Shown one piece after another: positions 38,160 to 49,495 of a stretch of 64,000 nt of DNA; within the stretch, counting starts at the first letter, position 1, and every line of letters starts with the position of its first letter. The DNA is taken from contig JAQFVV010000023.1 of NCBI GenBank assembly GCA_028023455.1, positions 1,975,501 to 2,039,500 on the forward strand, written 5' to 3'. Position numbers and translations under genes: made by a program. The notes beneath the pieces are model-generated. The model was not told the DNA's origin. It searched no databases and saw nothing but the letters and a program-made list of their open reading frames with translations. The stretch comes from Epiperipatus broadwayi. Lineage: Eukaryota > Onychophora > Udeonychophora > Euonychophora > Peripatidae.

Positions 38160-39060
38160 AATCATCACTTTCAACTATTCTTGATCCTTTACAAGATGAA
38201 AATCTATCCAAGTTTAATCCAATTTCTCCAGGCTGAAGTGTCTCTTTTCTATATCAAGTCAGCAAACTTCTTTATTTCATTCATCCATTTCACATATATA
38301 CTCTTTCTAGATCTTTTACAATCATTTGGAATCCAATTTAAAATTTCAGCTGTCTATCCATTATCATCTCTTTTAGCAATATGATCCAGCCCATCTCTAT
38401 TTCAGTCTCCCAATTCTTTCAATGATGTCAGTGATAGCTGTTTGTTTAACGTTTCTTGTTATTCCTAACATACATCTTTCCAAACTTCATTAAATGTCTG
38501 AAGTCTCTGTATTGTTCTTCTGTTAAGTATCCAAACTTCAATCCATAAATAAGAACTGGTGAAACATATCTATTAAAAACTTTTCTTTTCACGTAGATAA
38601 ATAAGGTATATTTCTTTTCAATATTAAGTTATTTCTAACACAAAACTCCATCCAACTTTAATTTTTTGATTAATTTTTATCTATTTTATTTCCATCTGTA
38701 TTAATAATCCAACCAAGGTATTTATAATTGTTACCTTTTTTAATTTATGATTATCAATTTATTTATTTTTTATTCTGAGAAAATACGTTGAACATTATTA
38801 TTTGAGTCATTTTAGAATTTATCTTTAATTCTACTTCATCTGATAATTTTTGAAACATTTCTTGAGGTTTCTTTATAAAAACAACACATCATGAGCAAAA
38901 TCTGATAACTTAAATAATCTCCCTCTTTATCTTTCTATTTTAATCTACAAAATAATTTTTGTAAATAAGGTATTTTTGGAGATATGGATCAACTCTTATC
39001 AATGTTGATTTTCTCAGTATGATCATGTTACCTAATCATTGCTATTGCATTTTGATAAAA
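38160..39060 (-). mobile_element. RTE-like LINE fragment, 3' part of the RT ORF
   Basis: Minus-strand segments in order are NVFSQNKK...IDNHKLKKV (near 38770), NRYVSPVLIYGLKFGYLTEEQ (38580-38510, the VLTYGSE block of this LINE group), then a basic C-terminal block DRQLKF..GFQ near 38340, and DDNGWTAEILNWIPND (38370-38330). It belongs to the same group as the LINEs at 30.4-31.9 and 52.4-53.5 kb. It is interrupted by many stops. Confidence 0.75.
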
Positions 39061-42000
39061 GGTCAAAAGAATACTCAATAATTGTCAAAAATTTTGAATT
39101 TAACTTTCCATTAAATATAATTATAGCATCTTCATGTTTGACTCAATTTAAATTCTTGTTTTTAAACTTCTTTTTTTATTTATTTTCCAATTTTTGCCAA
39201 ATAATTAAAAATATTATTTAGAATTGTCTTTACTGATAAGGATATTTTATTTTATTCCTTGTAAAATTGATTTTAAGATATCTTGTTTTCATTTTTAAAA
39301 ATTTGTTTAATATAAACATTTTATTACTAACAAATTTTTTCTCTGAAAAAATAAAATTTACTAGAAAAAAAAAAAACTTTTCAAAAAATGTATACCAACA
39401 GTATTTACTTTGCTATTTTGCATAGTGATTATCTACAGTATATATATATGCATAAATTTACAAGAAATATTCCATCATAATATATCATTTTTATTTATTT
39501 AAAAGTTATATTTTCTACTATAAATTATATACTGTATATATATATTTAAATCACTTCTTTGCAGTAATGAAGATACTTTCTAGCTTAGCTTATTTGAAAG
39601 GTTATTTTCTACTTTTCCTGTCAACCTATTTACATATTTTATGTGGGCATTAAAGTAACTAAATAAAATTATGAAAAATATTACCCTCATAATTTCATTT
39701 ATGATGAGTGTGTAGTGGTTTCTTTAAAGTGCACCTGAGTTCTTTTCTTTTTTTTTTATTAGTAATATTATTTACACACAATAATTTATTTTAAGCAACT
39801 TTTTTTTTTGTGGATGAGACTTTTATTTTAACAATCACTTTAATTTTCACAACATTCATCAATACACCATTTTTCTTTCTATTACTGTAAATAGCTTTCT
39901 GTGTAACTTTATATTTCTTCATAAGCAACATCATTTAATCATAAGCTTTTAGACACCCTCTTATTAAATCACCTTTCCAGGCATGAACCAGATTCTTATG
40001 TTCATGAAACATATGTGAACACTCCTAAGCTGAAACCTCATGAATTATTGTTAAGTAATGTTGTCATTGTATTATAAGTAAAATCTAAAGTAAGGCAATT
40101 TTTTATTATGGCAAGGAAATTGGAAATCAAAGACTGACAAGGAGAAAGTGGTATAAATATGCCCATAATTTTGTCAAAGCACTGAATTGCTTGATTATTT
40201 TAGGACTGGATATTATTATATATATATGTATGTCCTATATCTTTTCTATTTTTTCTTCTATTTTGTTTTAATTTGGTTTATTATTGTTTTTTTTTTTTTT
40301 ATATAGTCTTTTTTTATAAGGGAATTATTTAATTGACCATATACTTAAGGAGTAATGCATAAGTCGCAGCAATCCACTACATATATCATTCTACCTTAGA
40401 AATATTTACTTAAGTATGATGAGCACTAGCTGGCAATACCAAATAAATTCCAAGAAAAGTTTCTGAATAGTAGTCTTTAAAGGGAATATTATTGAATTGC
40501 AAATATTTATTGGTAGCCCTCTTCACTTATATTTTGGCTGATTATTTTTGCTTACAATAAATGCTTCTGGATTAGAATGGCATACATTGGATTATTACTG
40601 TTAATGCAGATTAAAGTGAAAACTAAATGAGTCATGTGATGCTTTGCTTAGATATATACCTCAGTAATGTTTAAGTATATATTTAAATGCAGTCTTTAAA
40701 GTTCCAAATTGCAAATTGAGTATATTATTTTTTTGTGTGTTTTCATTCTAAAGAAGGGAATTTAGACTTAGTCATGTCTTGATTTTGGGTGAAAGTAGCT
40801 GCATTTTAACTTGAAGCAGTGGAAAATATGTGGAATGCAGGATTTTTTTTTAGATGTAGATGTTATTTATGGAGAAACTATAATCATATAATTTTCTTTA
40901 ATAGTTTTATTTTTTGAGAGGGCATTGCATTTTGAGAATCATTTGCTTTGTAGTTTAGTAATCCTTCCTTATATATAGATTACCAATCCATCATTTCAGT
41001 AATCCACAGTTTGAAAAAAAAAAAAAATACAAGAAAATTAGAAATTTTATAAATTTTCATGTGCATCTGCCTATATGAAAAGCAATGTGATCTCATAGGC
41101 ATTCACTATAGTACTCGGTCATGTAGTCGACTATTAAAATGAAAGTATTATTTTATGCTGTCTCATTGCTGCGAATTTTTGAATATATATTGAGCTTAAA
41201 ATCACTTTAAAATATAAAGTTACGGACATGGCAATTCTGTTAAGTGTAAAAGATTATTACAAACTTTTTTTATGTGATAAAATGAAAATAATTGATTTTA
41301 TGCTAAACGAAAAAAGGTGTACTCCGAAGTTGCGATGTTTATTATGATAATCAATAATCCATGCAATGCTGTTTATAATCTATGGGTGTTAAGCATATTC
41401 ATTATATAAGATGCACTATCAGCAATAGTTTATTATTCACACAAGCAGGGAAGCACATGTAGTACATATTGTAATGTTTAATTTAGAAGGGGCATTTTTC
41501 AATTAAAAAAGTAATTACTTTCTTCACCTCTGGTATCTCTTTCTTCCCCACTACGTTGCAGCAATAAAAATAAAAAAACCCGAAATATTGATTTTTTTTT
41601 TTAATTAGCATGTCTAATTTTATTTTAACAAATTGTAGCTCTTGACACAGTATGAAATTATTAATATTTTATTTCACGCCACCTCATTTTTTATGATTAT
41701 TTTTTTTCCTAAGTCAAAAAAGTTATTACTTCGTTTTTTTTTTTTAAAAAAAAAAATATATATATTAATTACAAAGTGGAGATAAAATTGTTTTTATATA
41801 ATTTTTATTTGAAAAATCACCATTTCGAAATCGAAAAATGTATTACTTTCAAACAAAAATTTTTAACTTAGAAATTGTTACATTTAAATATCTTCTGATA
41901 ATAATAATATTGTTGTTGTTGTTATTATTATTGTTGTTAAACATTTTTATCATTATTAAATGTAATTCATAGGCAATTTTTTAAACACTAGCATTAGTAA

Positions 42001-42956
42001 TCATTTTTCTCATTATCATTAGTGAGTATGAATGACCAAATTTTAATACAGAAAAAAAAAAGAATGAAAAATACAGTTATGCTTATTTTCTTATTCATAT
42101 TTGCAAACAAGGAGGGAGACATGTAGTTGCACAAATATACATTCTCATGTTCACAGTTAATGCAGAAAGATGGTAGGCAATGCTTGCTATAATTAGTTCT
42201 GATGTCTGATGACAGCAAGATAAGGAAAATGTACAGAGAGAAGGAATGCACAGAAGAGACAAAAAGACTATATATGCAGAATATTGTTATTTATATATAT
42301 ATAAATTAGTTCGAACAACAAAATAAGCATTGATATGTCTAAGGCCTAACATTTGAAACAATTTTTTTCTCAAAATGAAAAACTATGATCGAAGATGCAA
42401 AAAATTTTGAAAAATTACAGTACAACAAAATTATTGAAAACTTTGATGATTCTTGGTTTAAAGTAATAAGAAGAAATATGCATGTTTTACACCATCATCC
42501 AATTGATTTTACAAAATTTAAACATTAATATTTCAAAAATATCATGCAGCTTAGAAATAATTTTGGATTTGAGAATATACGTGTTATGAATAAGTGCCAA
42601 CACAATGAATCACATTCAGAAGAAGTTGATAATTTATTATATTCATCTCTTTAGATGTAGTAAAAGTAATTGAATACTTTGTCACTCAGAAAGTCATATG
42701 ATGTTGGAGCATCAGGGGTGGCAGTTGAGCTGTAGTCCATAGACTTTAGTTTTCAGTTTGCCACTGTGCCTGCACTAGCTCACAGAATTTTAATAGTAGT
42801 GTAATAATTAGAGTGATATTATTTGTAGCTACTTTAGTAAAATTTTATAATATAATATTAAAAATATAATTTGAAAAGGAGTTACAAGTGAAAATATATA
42901 TATTGTAAAAAAAAACTAACTTTTATTTAATTTGATTGGAATCAATTAATTTATGG
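39061..42956. other. Gene-free AT-rich interval
   Basis: Nearly 4 kb with no recognisable coding or mobile sequence. It holds trinucleotide-rich AT patches (ATT/GTT runs at 41900-41950) and a CAGGGGTGGCAG word at 42714 that I could not extend into an element. Confidence 0.4.
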
Positions 42957-43434
42957 ATTAAGCTCCAGGTATATGAAGAATGCCTGTATTTCAAATATTT
43001 ACACATTAAGCCTACATCCTGCCCTTCCCTCTTCTTTGTATTTAAATGGATAAGGTCCTATACATGAAGGGTCAGAGTGACTTGAGGTCAACATGGGCAT
43101 GGCAATAATATTGACATCAGTATGGGATTTGGGCTTTCCATCATCAAATTTTCAATGGTATGGATGGCTGAAGAGTTAGAAGTTGGAGTAAAATTGAAGC
43201 CTGTCTATTAAAGTATGAAGGTTTGTTATCTTAATATAAAATGAGCACTGATTATATATATGTGTGGGAGATGATAATGTGGACCAACTGATGAGTGCTG
43301 GTTCAGCATGAAATACATATATTGGTGATTATTTATCTTTTCTACATGTGTGTGGTTATATGTATCAATGGTATGAGATAGTGTGGATAGTTGAAGGGTG
43401 CTTGAAAGTCTGAGTTCAAATCCCTATATTTACA
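42957..43434 (+). repeat. Repeat family B, tandem unit 1 (478 bp) with hammerhead-like core
   Basis: First of two near-identical head-to-tail units with a period of 478 bp. It starts ATTAAGCTCCAGGTATATG, ends AAATCCCTATATTTACA, and contains GAGTTCAAATCC near the end, a B-box-like word. The hammerhead-like motif at 43276-43340 is intact in this unit. No ORF is visible. Related inverted copies occur at 10081-10310 and 51779-52147. Confidence 0.8.
43276..43340 (+). ncRNA. Hammerhead ribozyme-like motif in repeat B
   Basis: Stem I is ACCAA (43283-43287) pairing with TTGGT (43322-43326). CTGATGA is at 43288-43294. Stem II is GTGCTG-GTT-CAGCAT (43295-43309), six pairs with one G-T. GAAA is at 43310-43313. 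Stem III is about 3 bp (ATA/TAT) with a CA loop. The cleavage triplet ends at A43321 (ATA, an NUH site). AT-rich pairing outside (AGATGATAAT with ATTATTTATCT) can extend stem I. All invariant core positions seem present. Confidence 0.7.
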
Positions 43435-43918
43435 ATTAAGCTTCAGGTATATGAAGAATGCCTGTTCTTTCAAATATTTACACATTAAGCCTACATCCTG
43501 CCCTTCCCTCTTCTTTGTATTTAAATGGATAAGGTCCTATACATGAAGGGTCAGAGTGACTTGAGGTCAACATGGGCATGGCAATAATATTGGCATCAGT
43601 ATGGGATTTGGGCTTTCCATCATCAAATTTTCAATGGTATGGATGGCTGAAGAGTTAGAAGTTGGAGTAAAATTGAAGCCTGTCCATTAAAGTATGAAGG
43701 TTTGCTATCTTAATATAAACTAAGCACTGATTATATATATGTGTGTGTGTGGGAAATGATAATCTGAATCAATTAATGAGTGCTGGTTCAGCATGAAATA
43801 CATATATTGGTGATTATTTATCTTTTCTACATGTGTGTGGTTATATGTATCAATGGTATGAGATAGTGTGGATAGTTGTAGGGTGCTTGAAAGTCTGAGT
43901 TCAAATCCCCTATATTTA
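43435..43918 (+). repeat. Repeat family B, tandem unit 2
   Basis: Nearly the same sequence as unit 1 over its full length, with a (GT)n expansion near 43740. The ribozyme-like core is mutated (CTGATGA has become TTAATGA), while stem II, GAAA and the 3' strand of stem I are unchanged. Confidence 0.8.
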
Positions 43919-45235
43919 TGGATGTTTTGTAGTTTTATTTCAAGTTAAATATAAAAACCAAAATTATAGTTGAAGAAAAAGTATATATATATTGTTGTGT
44001 TTTCATGCATTTCTGATCAAATTAAAGAAGAGTGATTTTTATAAAATATTTTTTGTGTATATTATTTTTTAATATACAGATATTGTGGAATGGATTTTTT
44101 GTATTCATATTTAAAAGCTGACAATTTCTCTGTATTTCCAGTATTTGAAATAAAATTCACTTGCATTAATAATTGGATACAAGATTTTTTTATTTATGAA
44201 AGCAGCATTTTTTAAAAAAGCAAATTTTTAGTTCAATAATAAAAAAAATTAAGATTTCATTCTTCAATTCTTTTTCTTTCTATTTTAATTAATTTTGTTT
44301 TCAGTGAATTAGTCATGAAATTCAATGGAAGTGTGTTTTTAAGAAGTATATCACCATCTACTGTACTTTACTGAAAACTTACTAAACCGATGTCAATGTG
44401 ATTTGAATTTTACCCACTAACATTGTTAGGCTGGACATTCCCAAAATATTGCATTGTCATTGATATCTAACCCATGTGCAAAATTTGGAAAAATATTTGT
44501 TCGATAGAAATATGTTAAAAATCATTTATAAGATTTTAACTAAGTAGGTAAACAAAGTAAGTTAAACAAAATTGTTTAATAAAAATCATTGATTTTTAAG
44601 CAGATTACTTTTATCTTTATACTTTCTCTGATAACAATCATAATAGCATAAGGAAAGCTATACATATTTTGCTATAAATTTAGTGATCTAAATAACAACA
44701 GATTATAGACCATAACAATAAATAGTATACAATATTATCATCTAGCTGATAGCATTTAATAAATAATCAACATTATTAAGTGAGATTTGTTATGCTTATC
44801 CATTTATAAGTAAACAAAGTGAAAGAAAAAGTAGCACTCACCAGGCTTTCTACTTGCCAGATGGTGAAAATTTGAATGTTTTTTCATCCTTGTTTTTACC
44901 CATTGAGTAAGAATAACTAGATATTCATTTGCAGGTCAACATTGTTTGATTAGCTGGATTAACTAAGGGCTATCTACAAGGCAGAAAAATCCCAAGTCTC
45001 TAAATATTTTTAATTTATTTTCCCTGAATTTGAATTTATGTAGTAACCATGATAAGTGATTATGTTATCATTAGTTGTTTGGAATATGTGTTTATATGGA
45101 GCACAAATTGAGATGATTAAGAAGAGGGAGGAGAAAATATTGTATTTCTTAGATATTTAGTAATGGGGAGAAATTGCAACAATAAAAGAAAAGTAAATGG
45201 ATTGAAGTAAATAAATAAGTAGATTATTTATTGAG
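43919..45235. other. Gene-free AT-rich interval
   Basis: I see no recognisable feature. Confidence 0.4.
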
Positions 45236-45246
45236 GAAATTAAGAG

Positions 45247-45333
45247 AGGCAAAACTCTCAATACAGAAGTGCCACTCAGGGTAATAACAGTTATGAGCAA
45301 GCATAAGAAATGGTGATCACGTAATGTTTAGTA
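45247..45333. mobile_element. Repeat family A, minimal copy A6 (87 bp)
   Basis: Begins AGGCAAAACTCTC, jumps to GGTAATAACAGTTATGAGC and ends ATGTTTAGTA. The flanks GAAATTAAGAG (45236-45246) and GAAATTAAAAGAG (45334-45346) form an imperfect target duplication. The central region with the ribozyme-like motif is deleted. Confidence 0.7.
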
Positions 45334-46134
45334 GAAATTAAAAGAGATAAGAGAAACTGAATTACATGTATAATTATAGGTACTGTGAAGAATATGATGA
45401 GGCTACGGAGTTAATATGAAAAAAGATATATGACAATTGTTAGGTGACTTTAAACATAGGAATAACTATGATTGTTTGGAGGAAAACAAAGGATTGGAAG
45501 GCTTCCAAAAGATAATTATTTAAATATAGACACCATAAAATATAGTGTAGTTGTCTGTATTATTCAGAATAACATTTCTTCCATCAGAGTTTAAACCCAG
45601 AATCTTTTTTTACAGTTAAATCTTCTAATTACTTTTTATTCTATAAATAATATTCTAGTTGTAGTTAGTTATCCTTTGAACACAATTCAAATGTTTTTAA
45701 ACTTATGTAGAAAAATAAAAATGTTGACCAGTTAACATAACATTAATGATGCTGTAAATGATAAATCAGTTTTGTTGATGTTTGAATTAATGATAATAGA
45801 AAATTTGTATTATTCAAATACTTTTTATTTACATCTTAATATTAGAACCATAGGGATAGGGAAGACAGTCTAAAGCACTGATTGATTGTGGGAAGGAGGT
45901 GCTGCATTATGTTGATATATTTTTATATCAGTCATTTTGAATTTATTTTATCAGTGGTCGTGAAAGATCCAGTCATCCATTTGTTTGGGTGCCAATCAGT
46001 TAACATCTGTTTGATGACTGAGATAGAAATGTCAAATGTTTGGCTTGCATAGAATATCACAAAAACTCACTATGATACTTCTCATTATTGTTCATATATT
46101 TATTATTATTTTTTATTTTATTTTTATTAGAATT

Positions 46135-46262
46135 ATGGCTACAAGTGAAATTGTAAATACCCTTCCTGAAAAATTACAGCTGTGGGCTACTAAGGAGATG
46201 GGTTTTCATCTTCATAGACGATATGTTACTGCACATCAGCCAACTCTTGCAGATTTCCAGGA
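46135..46262 (+). CDS. HAUS5: HAUS5 coding exon 1 (N-terminus)
   Basis: HAUS5 is a subunit of the augmin/HAUS complex, which recruits gamma-tubulin ring complexes to existing spindle microtubules for branching nucleation. This exon encodes 42 residues from MATSEIVNTL to LADFQ plus two bases of the next codon. The block LQLWATKEMGF matches the conserved N-terminal W-A-x-E-M-G motif of animal HAUS5. A pyrimidine-rich 3' splice site (TTATTTTTATTAG, ending 46130) sits four bases before the ATG, so a non-coding exon lies upstream. The donor is GA|GTACGT at 46263. The upstream in-frame residues from 46036 are intronic. The identification rests on this exon together with the next two. Confidence 0.85.
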
Positions 46263-46644
46263 GTACGTTGTTTTTTTTTTATATTCATATTAGTTCAAAT
46301 TATATGTATGTGCACATAATTAAATTAAGTCAGTGGTACTTTTATATAAAACTAATTATGTGATTAATATTTTATAATATTATGATTGAGTGCATTCAAG
46401 TATCCTATATTGGATCATTATTTAACTAGAATATAATTTATATATTATACTCTTCTATAAATATTATATTTATATCCAAGACAGAAATTTAAGTATATTC
46501 TACTAAAATATATAAAAAAATTTAGCACCCTCAAATACTATATATAAACTTAAGATTATAAAGGTACCATCTAACATAAAATAGCATTTCAATAGTCTCT
46601 ACAAGTGTCCCTAGTAGTCAACGCCTGTTATCTATGCTAGAATA

Positions 46645-47513
46645 CACATGGGTCTCTTTTTACACGGACTTATTTAACATGATTTTGAAGTTACGCGATT
46701 CGTGTTTCGCCGGAAGTTGATTTCCGATAATGCGCTATTACTTTAAATAATAAATTTCACACACTTACGTTATATTGAAAGTAATAGCACATTATTGGAA
46801 TTCGACTTTCATCTTAGTAATTTCAATATTTTCAGTGCTTTATAATAGTAAGATTTTATGCAATAATGAAATTAAAATCATGATTTCCACATTTTATGTA
46901 TACACACATTAAATTTTACAAGATTATAATGTAAATTTGTTCAAACATTGTGCATGTTAATTTTGCATTTTAAATCACATTCTGTTTTTGCTTTTTAAAA
47001 AAGAACATAATCAATTATTATTTTCTTATTAATGACACTAATCATTAACGTGCTCTTAAATTCCAACGAGAGCTAAATGGTTGTATGTCTGGATATCGCG
47101 AGCTTCGTAAACAATTAATAAAATCATCGTCTCAAAGATTAATTACTAATTACGTTGTCACCAGAAAATCATAATAATTAAAACATGTATAAAAAAATGT
47201 AAATTACTGTACTGTAAATTATGCATAAAAATATATTATTTTGAATAAAATTAAATATTATAGTTAAAAAAAGTTTGTCTTGTATCAATTTTTTTCAAAT
47301 TTGAAATTTTTTATTAGTCATATTTTATTTCCTTATTTTTTTTTTGCGCGAATTTTAAAGTAATTTTACCTTGGTGCTTTCCTTTTACACGAATTTTGAA
47401 AAATCACAGACCGCATCCCCCCTTTTTCAATGTAAGTTATGTCTATTTTTGCATGATTTCGTTTGCGCCGTTTTCTGAGGAACCTATCTATCGCGTAAAA
47501 CGAGACCCAGGTG
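46645..47513. mobile_element. Non-autonomous pogo/Tc1-like DNA element
   Basis: Terminal inverted repeats CACATGGGTCTCTTTTTACA (46645) and, from the right end in reverse complement, CACCTGGGTCTCGTTTTACG (47513). About 19 of 23 positions agree. TA lies on both sides (46643-46644, 47514-47515), as for Tc1/mariner/pogo. The interior has no transposase and more CpG than its surroundings. It sits in HAUS5 intron 1. Confidence 0.7.
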
Positions 47514-47515
47514 TA

Positions 47516-48002
47516 TATAAATATCTTAAGGCAGTCTTGTTTGTTTTTAAAGTGAGAACCTATTTTTATACTTTCTAAGTATATATTGCTTTTAAATTTG
47601 TAATAGAATGTTGAACACACATATACAAAGTTGAAACAACTATAGTCTCATTTCATCCACTACTAGATTAAGTGGATAATGAATAATAAGAAAACAGCAA
47701 CCAGATCATAGTTAATAAACAGTATTCAGATTTTAGCACGTTTTATTAAATATATAAACTTTAGTTGCAATTTATTTATTGTAAAATTATGCTGATATTG
47801 GCGATGTTTCTCAATTTATATAAGACTGCAAATGAGACTATAATTGTTTCTTCCTTAAATGATGTGTTATTAATATTATGTTATAGACTTAGATGCAGTA
47901 TATCTGTGCAGCATATGTTAATATATTCACAATTTGAAAGTAAACAAGATTACTTATAACTATATTTATATATTAAATTATTTTCATCATAATAATATTA
48001 AA
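47516..48002. other. Intronic AT-rich interval
   Basis: HAUS5 intron 1 sequence; nothing recognisable. Confidence 0.4.
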
Positions 48003-48065
48003 CATTCAATATCTTTAGAAAAATTTATTTCATAATTCCAATTACATTCAACTGTTAATAATATC
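48003..48065 (-). repeat. Penelope-like terminal repeat, part 1 (split by repeat A)
   Basis: Matches the minus-strand Penelope tail (ATTCAATATCTTTAGAAAAA, then CATTCAACTGTTAATAATA). The match resumes after the family-A insertion at 48852. Confidence 0.65.
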
Positions 48066-48180
48066 AAAACAGGCAAAATTCTCATAAAGTAGTGCCAATC
48101 AGAGCAATCAATGGATGCCAGAAGGCTTGTGCATAAAATCCCTATCTAGTGCCTACTCATCCAATATACTCATTCAGATA

Positions 48181-48235
48181 CAAAGCTCCTCACTGATGAA
48201 GGCCACAAGCCAGAAACTAGTCTGGGGATATTAGA
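48181..48235 (+). ncRNA. Hammerhead ribozyme-like motif, 5' direct repeat
   Basis: Stem I is CCTCA (48188-48192) with TGGGG (48223-48227). CTGATGA is at 48193-48199. A, stem II GGC/GCC (48201-48203, 48209-48211) and A follow. GAAA is at 48213-48216. Stem III is AC/GT with a TA loop. GTC ends at 48222, the predicted cleavage position. All core residues are intact. The 10.1/11.1 pair is A-A, unusual but constant in the family. Confidence 0.7.
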
Positions 48236-48634
48236 TGAGTAGGCACTAGATAGGGATTTTATGCACAAGCCTTCTGGCATCCATTGATTACTCAGGTTGG
48301 CACTCTGTGGCACTACTTTATGGAGAGTTTTGTCTGTTTTAATAACAGTAATGTGCTAACATAAGAAATAGTGATCATGTGATGTTTAGTGGTTTAACAC
48401 CAATCCTGCCTAATAGGATAGTGTTGGCTATGATTGTTAAAGAGCCAAAGACACCAAAATGTATGGGTAACGAACTAGGTTCAGACCCATATGACTGTAT
48501 AAGCTATTGAGCTTAGATTGAAAATATTATTGGGTTTTTCAATATTATTCTCATAGTTTTGTAGTTAAGTAGAGATAAAAGGTGGCTGCTGCTGGAGGGT
48601 TGCATTAGATCCTAAGATGGGTGCAGTGCTCTCA

Positions 48635-48695
48635 GATTCAAAGCTCCTCACTGACGAAGTCCACAAGCCAGAAACTAATCTGGGAATATTGGATG
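48635..48695 (+). ncRNA. Hammerhead ribozyme-like motif, 3' direct repeat
   Basis: CTGACGA at 48651-48657 and GAAA at 48671-48674, followed by ATC ending at 48680. It lies 458 nt after the first core. Stem II is weakened (GTC/GCC) and the G of the GTC triplet is A, which breaks the second stem III pair. Weaker than the 5' copy. Confidence 0.55.
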
Positions 48696-48851
48696 AGTAG
48701 GCACTAGATAGGGATTTTATGCACAAGCCTTCTGGCATCCATTGATTACTCTGGTTGGTACTGAGTGGCACTACTTTATGAAGAGTTTTGCCTGTTTTAA
48801 TAACAGTAATATGCTAGCATAAGAAATAGTGATTATGTGATGTTTAGTGGT

Positions 48852-48920
48852 TTAATAATATCACATGATAGTATATATATATAATGTTTTGAGTGATATT
48901 ATTTATCTCTTCTTCAGGTG
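48852..48920 (-). repeat. Penelope-like terminal repeat, part 2
   Basis: Continues the element interrupted at 48065: AATGTTTTGAGTGATATT and CTCTTCTTCAGGTGTTAC match the Penelope copy at 33500-33540. Confidence 0.65.
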
Positions 48921-49495
48921 TTACACTGTATACAAAGCATAGGATACTATTCAAGCATGGCTGCCAGTGTTTAAGACTTCTATGAGGCAGTTAAACTGAA
49001 TTACATATATAATATGAGAAAACTATTTCTTTGTTTTATGATGGATAACTATTTAGCATTAAATTTTGTGTTTTGTTTATTTTTGCCTTCTAAAGATTTT
49101 TAAGTGCTAGATGAATCAGGCAAAAAAAAGGGGGGAGGGGAATTTTTATTGTAACTTTATATATCACATCTTATAGTAAAGGTGTACCTAAGGTGATGGG
49201 CACTTTTAATGGATTGTATCTTACACAAGATATCTGCTATGAAAGCAATATAATACTATTACTAGACATATACTTAATAATCATTGATGCCTAGATATAA
49301 TCATGCTGTAAATTGTACCAACATAATGCCATTTCCGACACTATTGTAACTTTGCTACTATACTCATCAGGACTTGTGATGCCTTGCCATGAATGAAAAT
49401 TATTACTACTAAAACATTTAGGCTTGTTTTTGCTGTACTTTTGTCTATTTTATGACATGGAAGTTTATGGTTGTCCAATTAGCTAATATATATAT

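Larger units (their letters stand above)
48066..48851 (+). mobile_element. Repeat family A, compound copy A7/A8 with two ribozyme-like repeats (11-bp TSD)
   Basis: The insertion is fixed by TTAATAATATC at 48055-48065 and 48852-48862. The layout is a reverse-complement arm (48066-48170), a direct repeat of about 220 bp (48175-48397) with a hammerhead-like core, an internal segment with TAGGATAGTGTTGGCTATG (48415-48600), and a second copy of the direct repeat (48625-48851). Each direct repeat ends with the family tail. This repeat-internal-repeat layout, with a ribozyme motif in each repeat, resembles retrozymes. No protein is encoded. Confidence 0.82.

Noticed and set aside
46036-46134. Upstream in-frame extension of HAUS5 (MFGLHRISQKL...)
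   Set aside because: A hydrophobic T-rich read-through of the polypyrimidine tract in front of a splice acceptor; the conserved protein starts at 46135.
48565-48771. 68-residue minus-strand frame (MPLSTNQSNQWMPEG...)
   Set aside because: It lies entirely inside repeat family A, overlaps the ribozyme-like core on the opposite strand and is not kept open in other copies.
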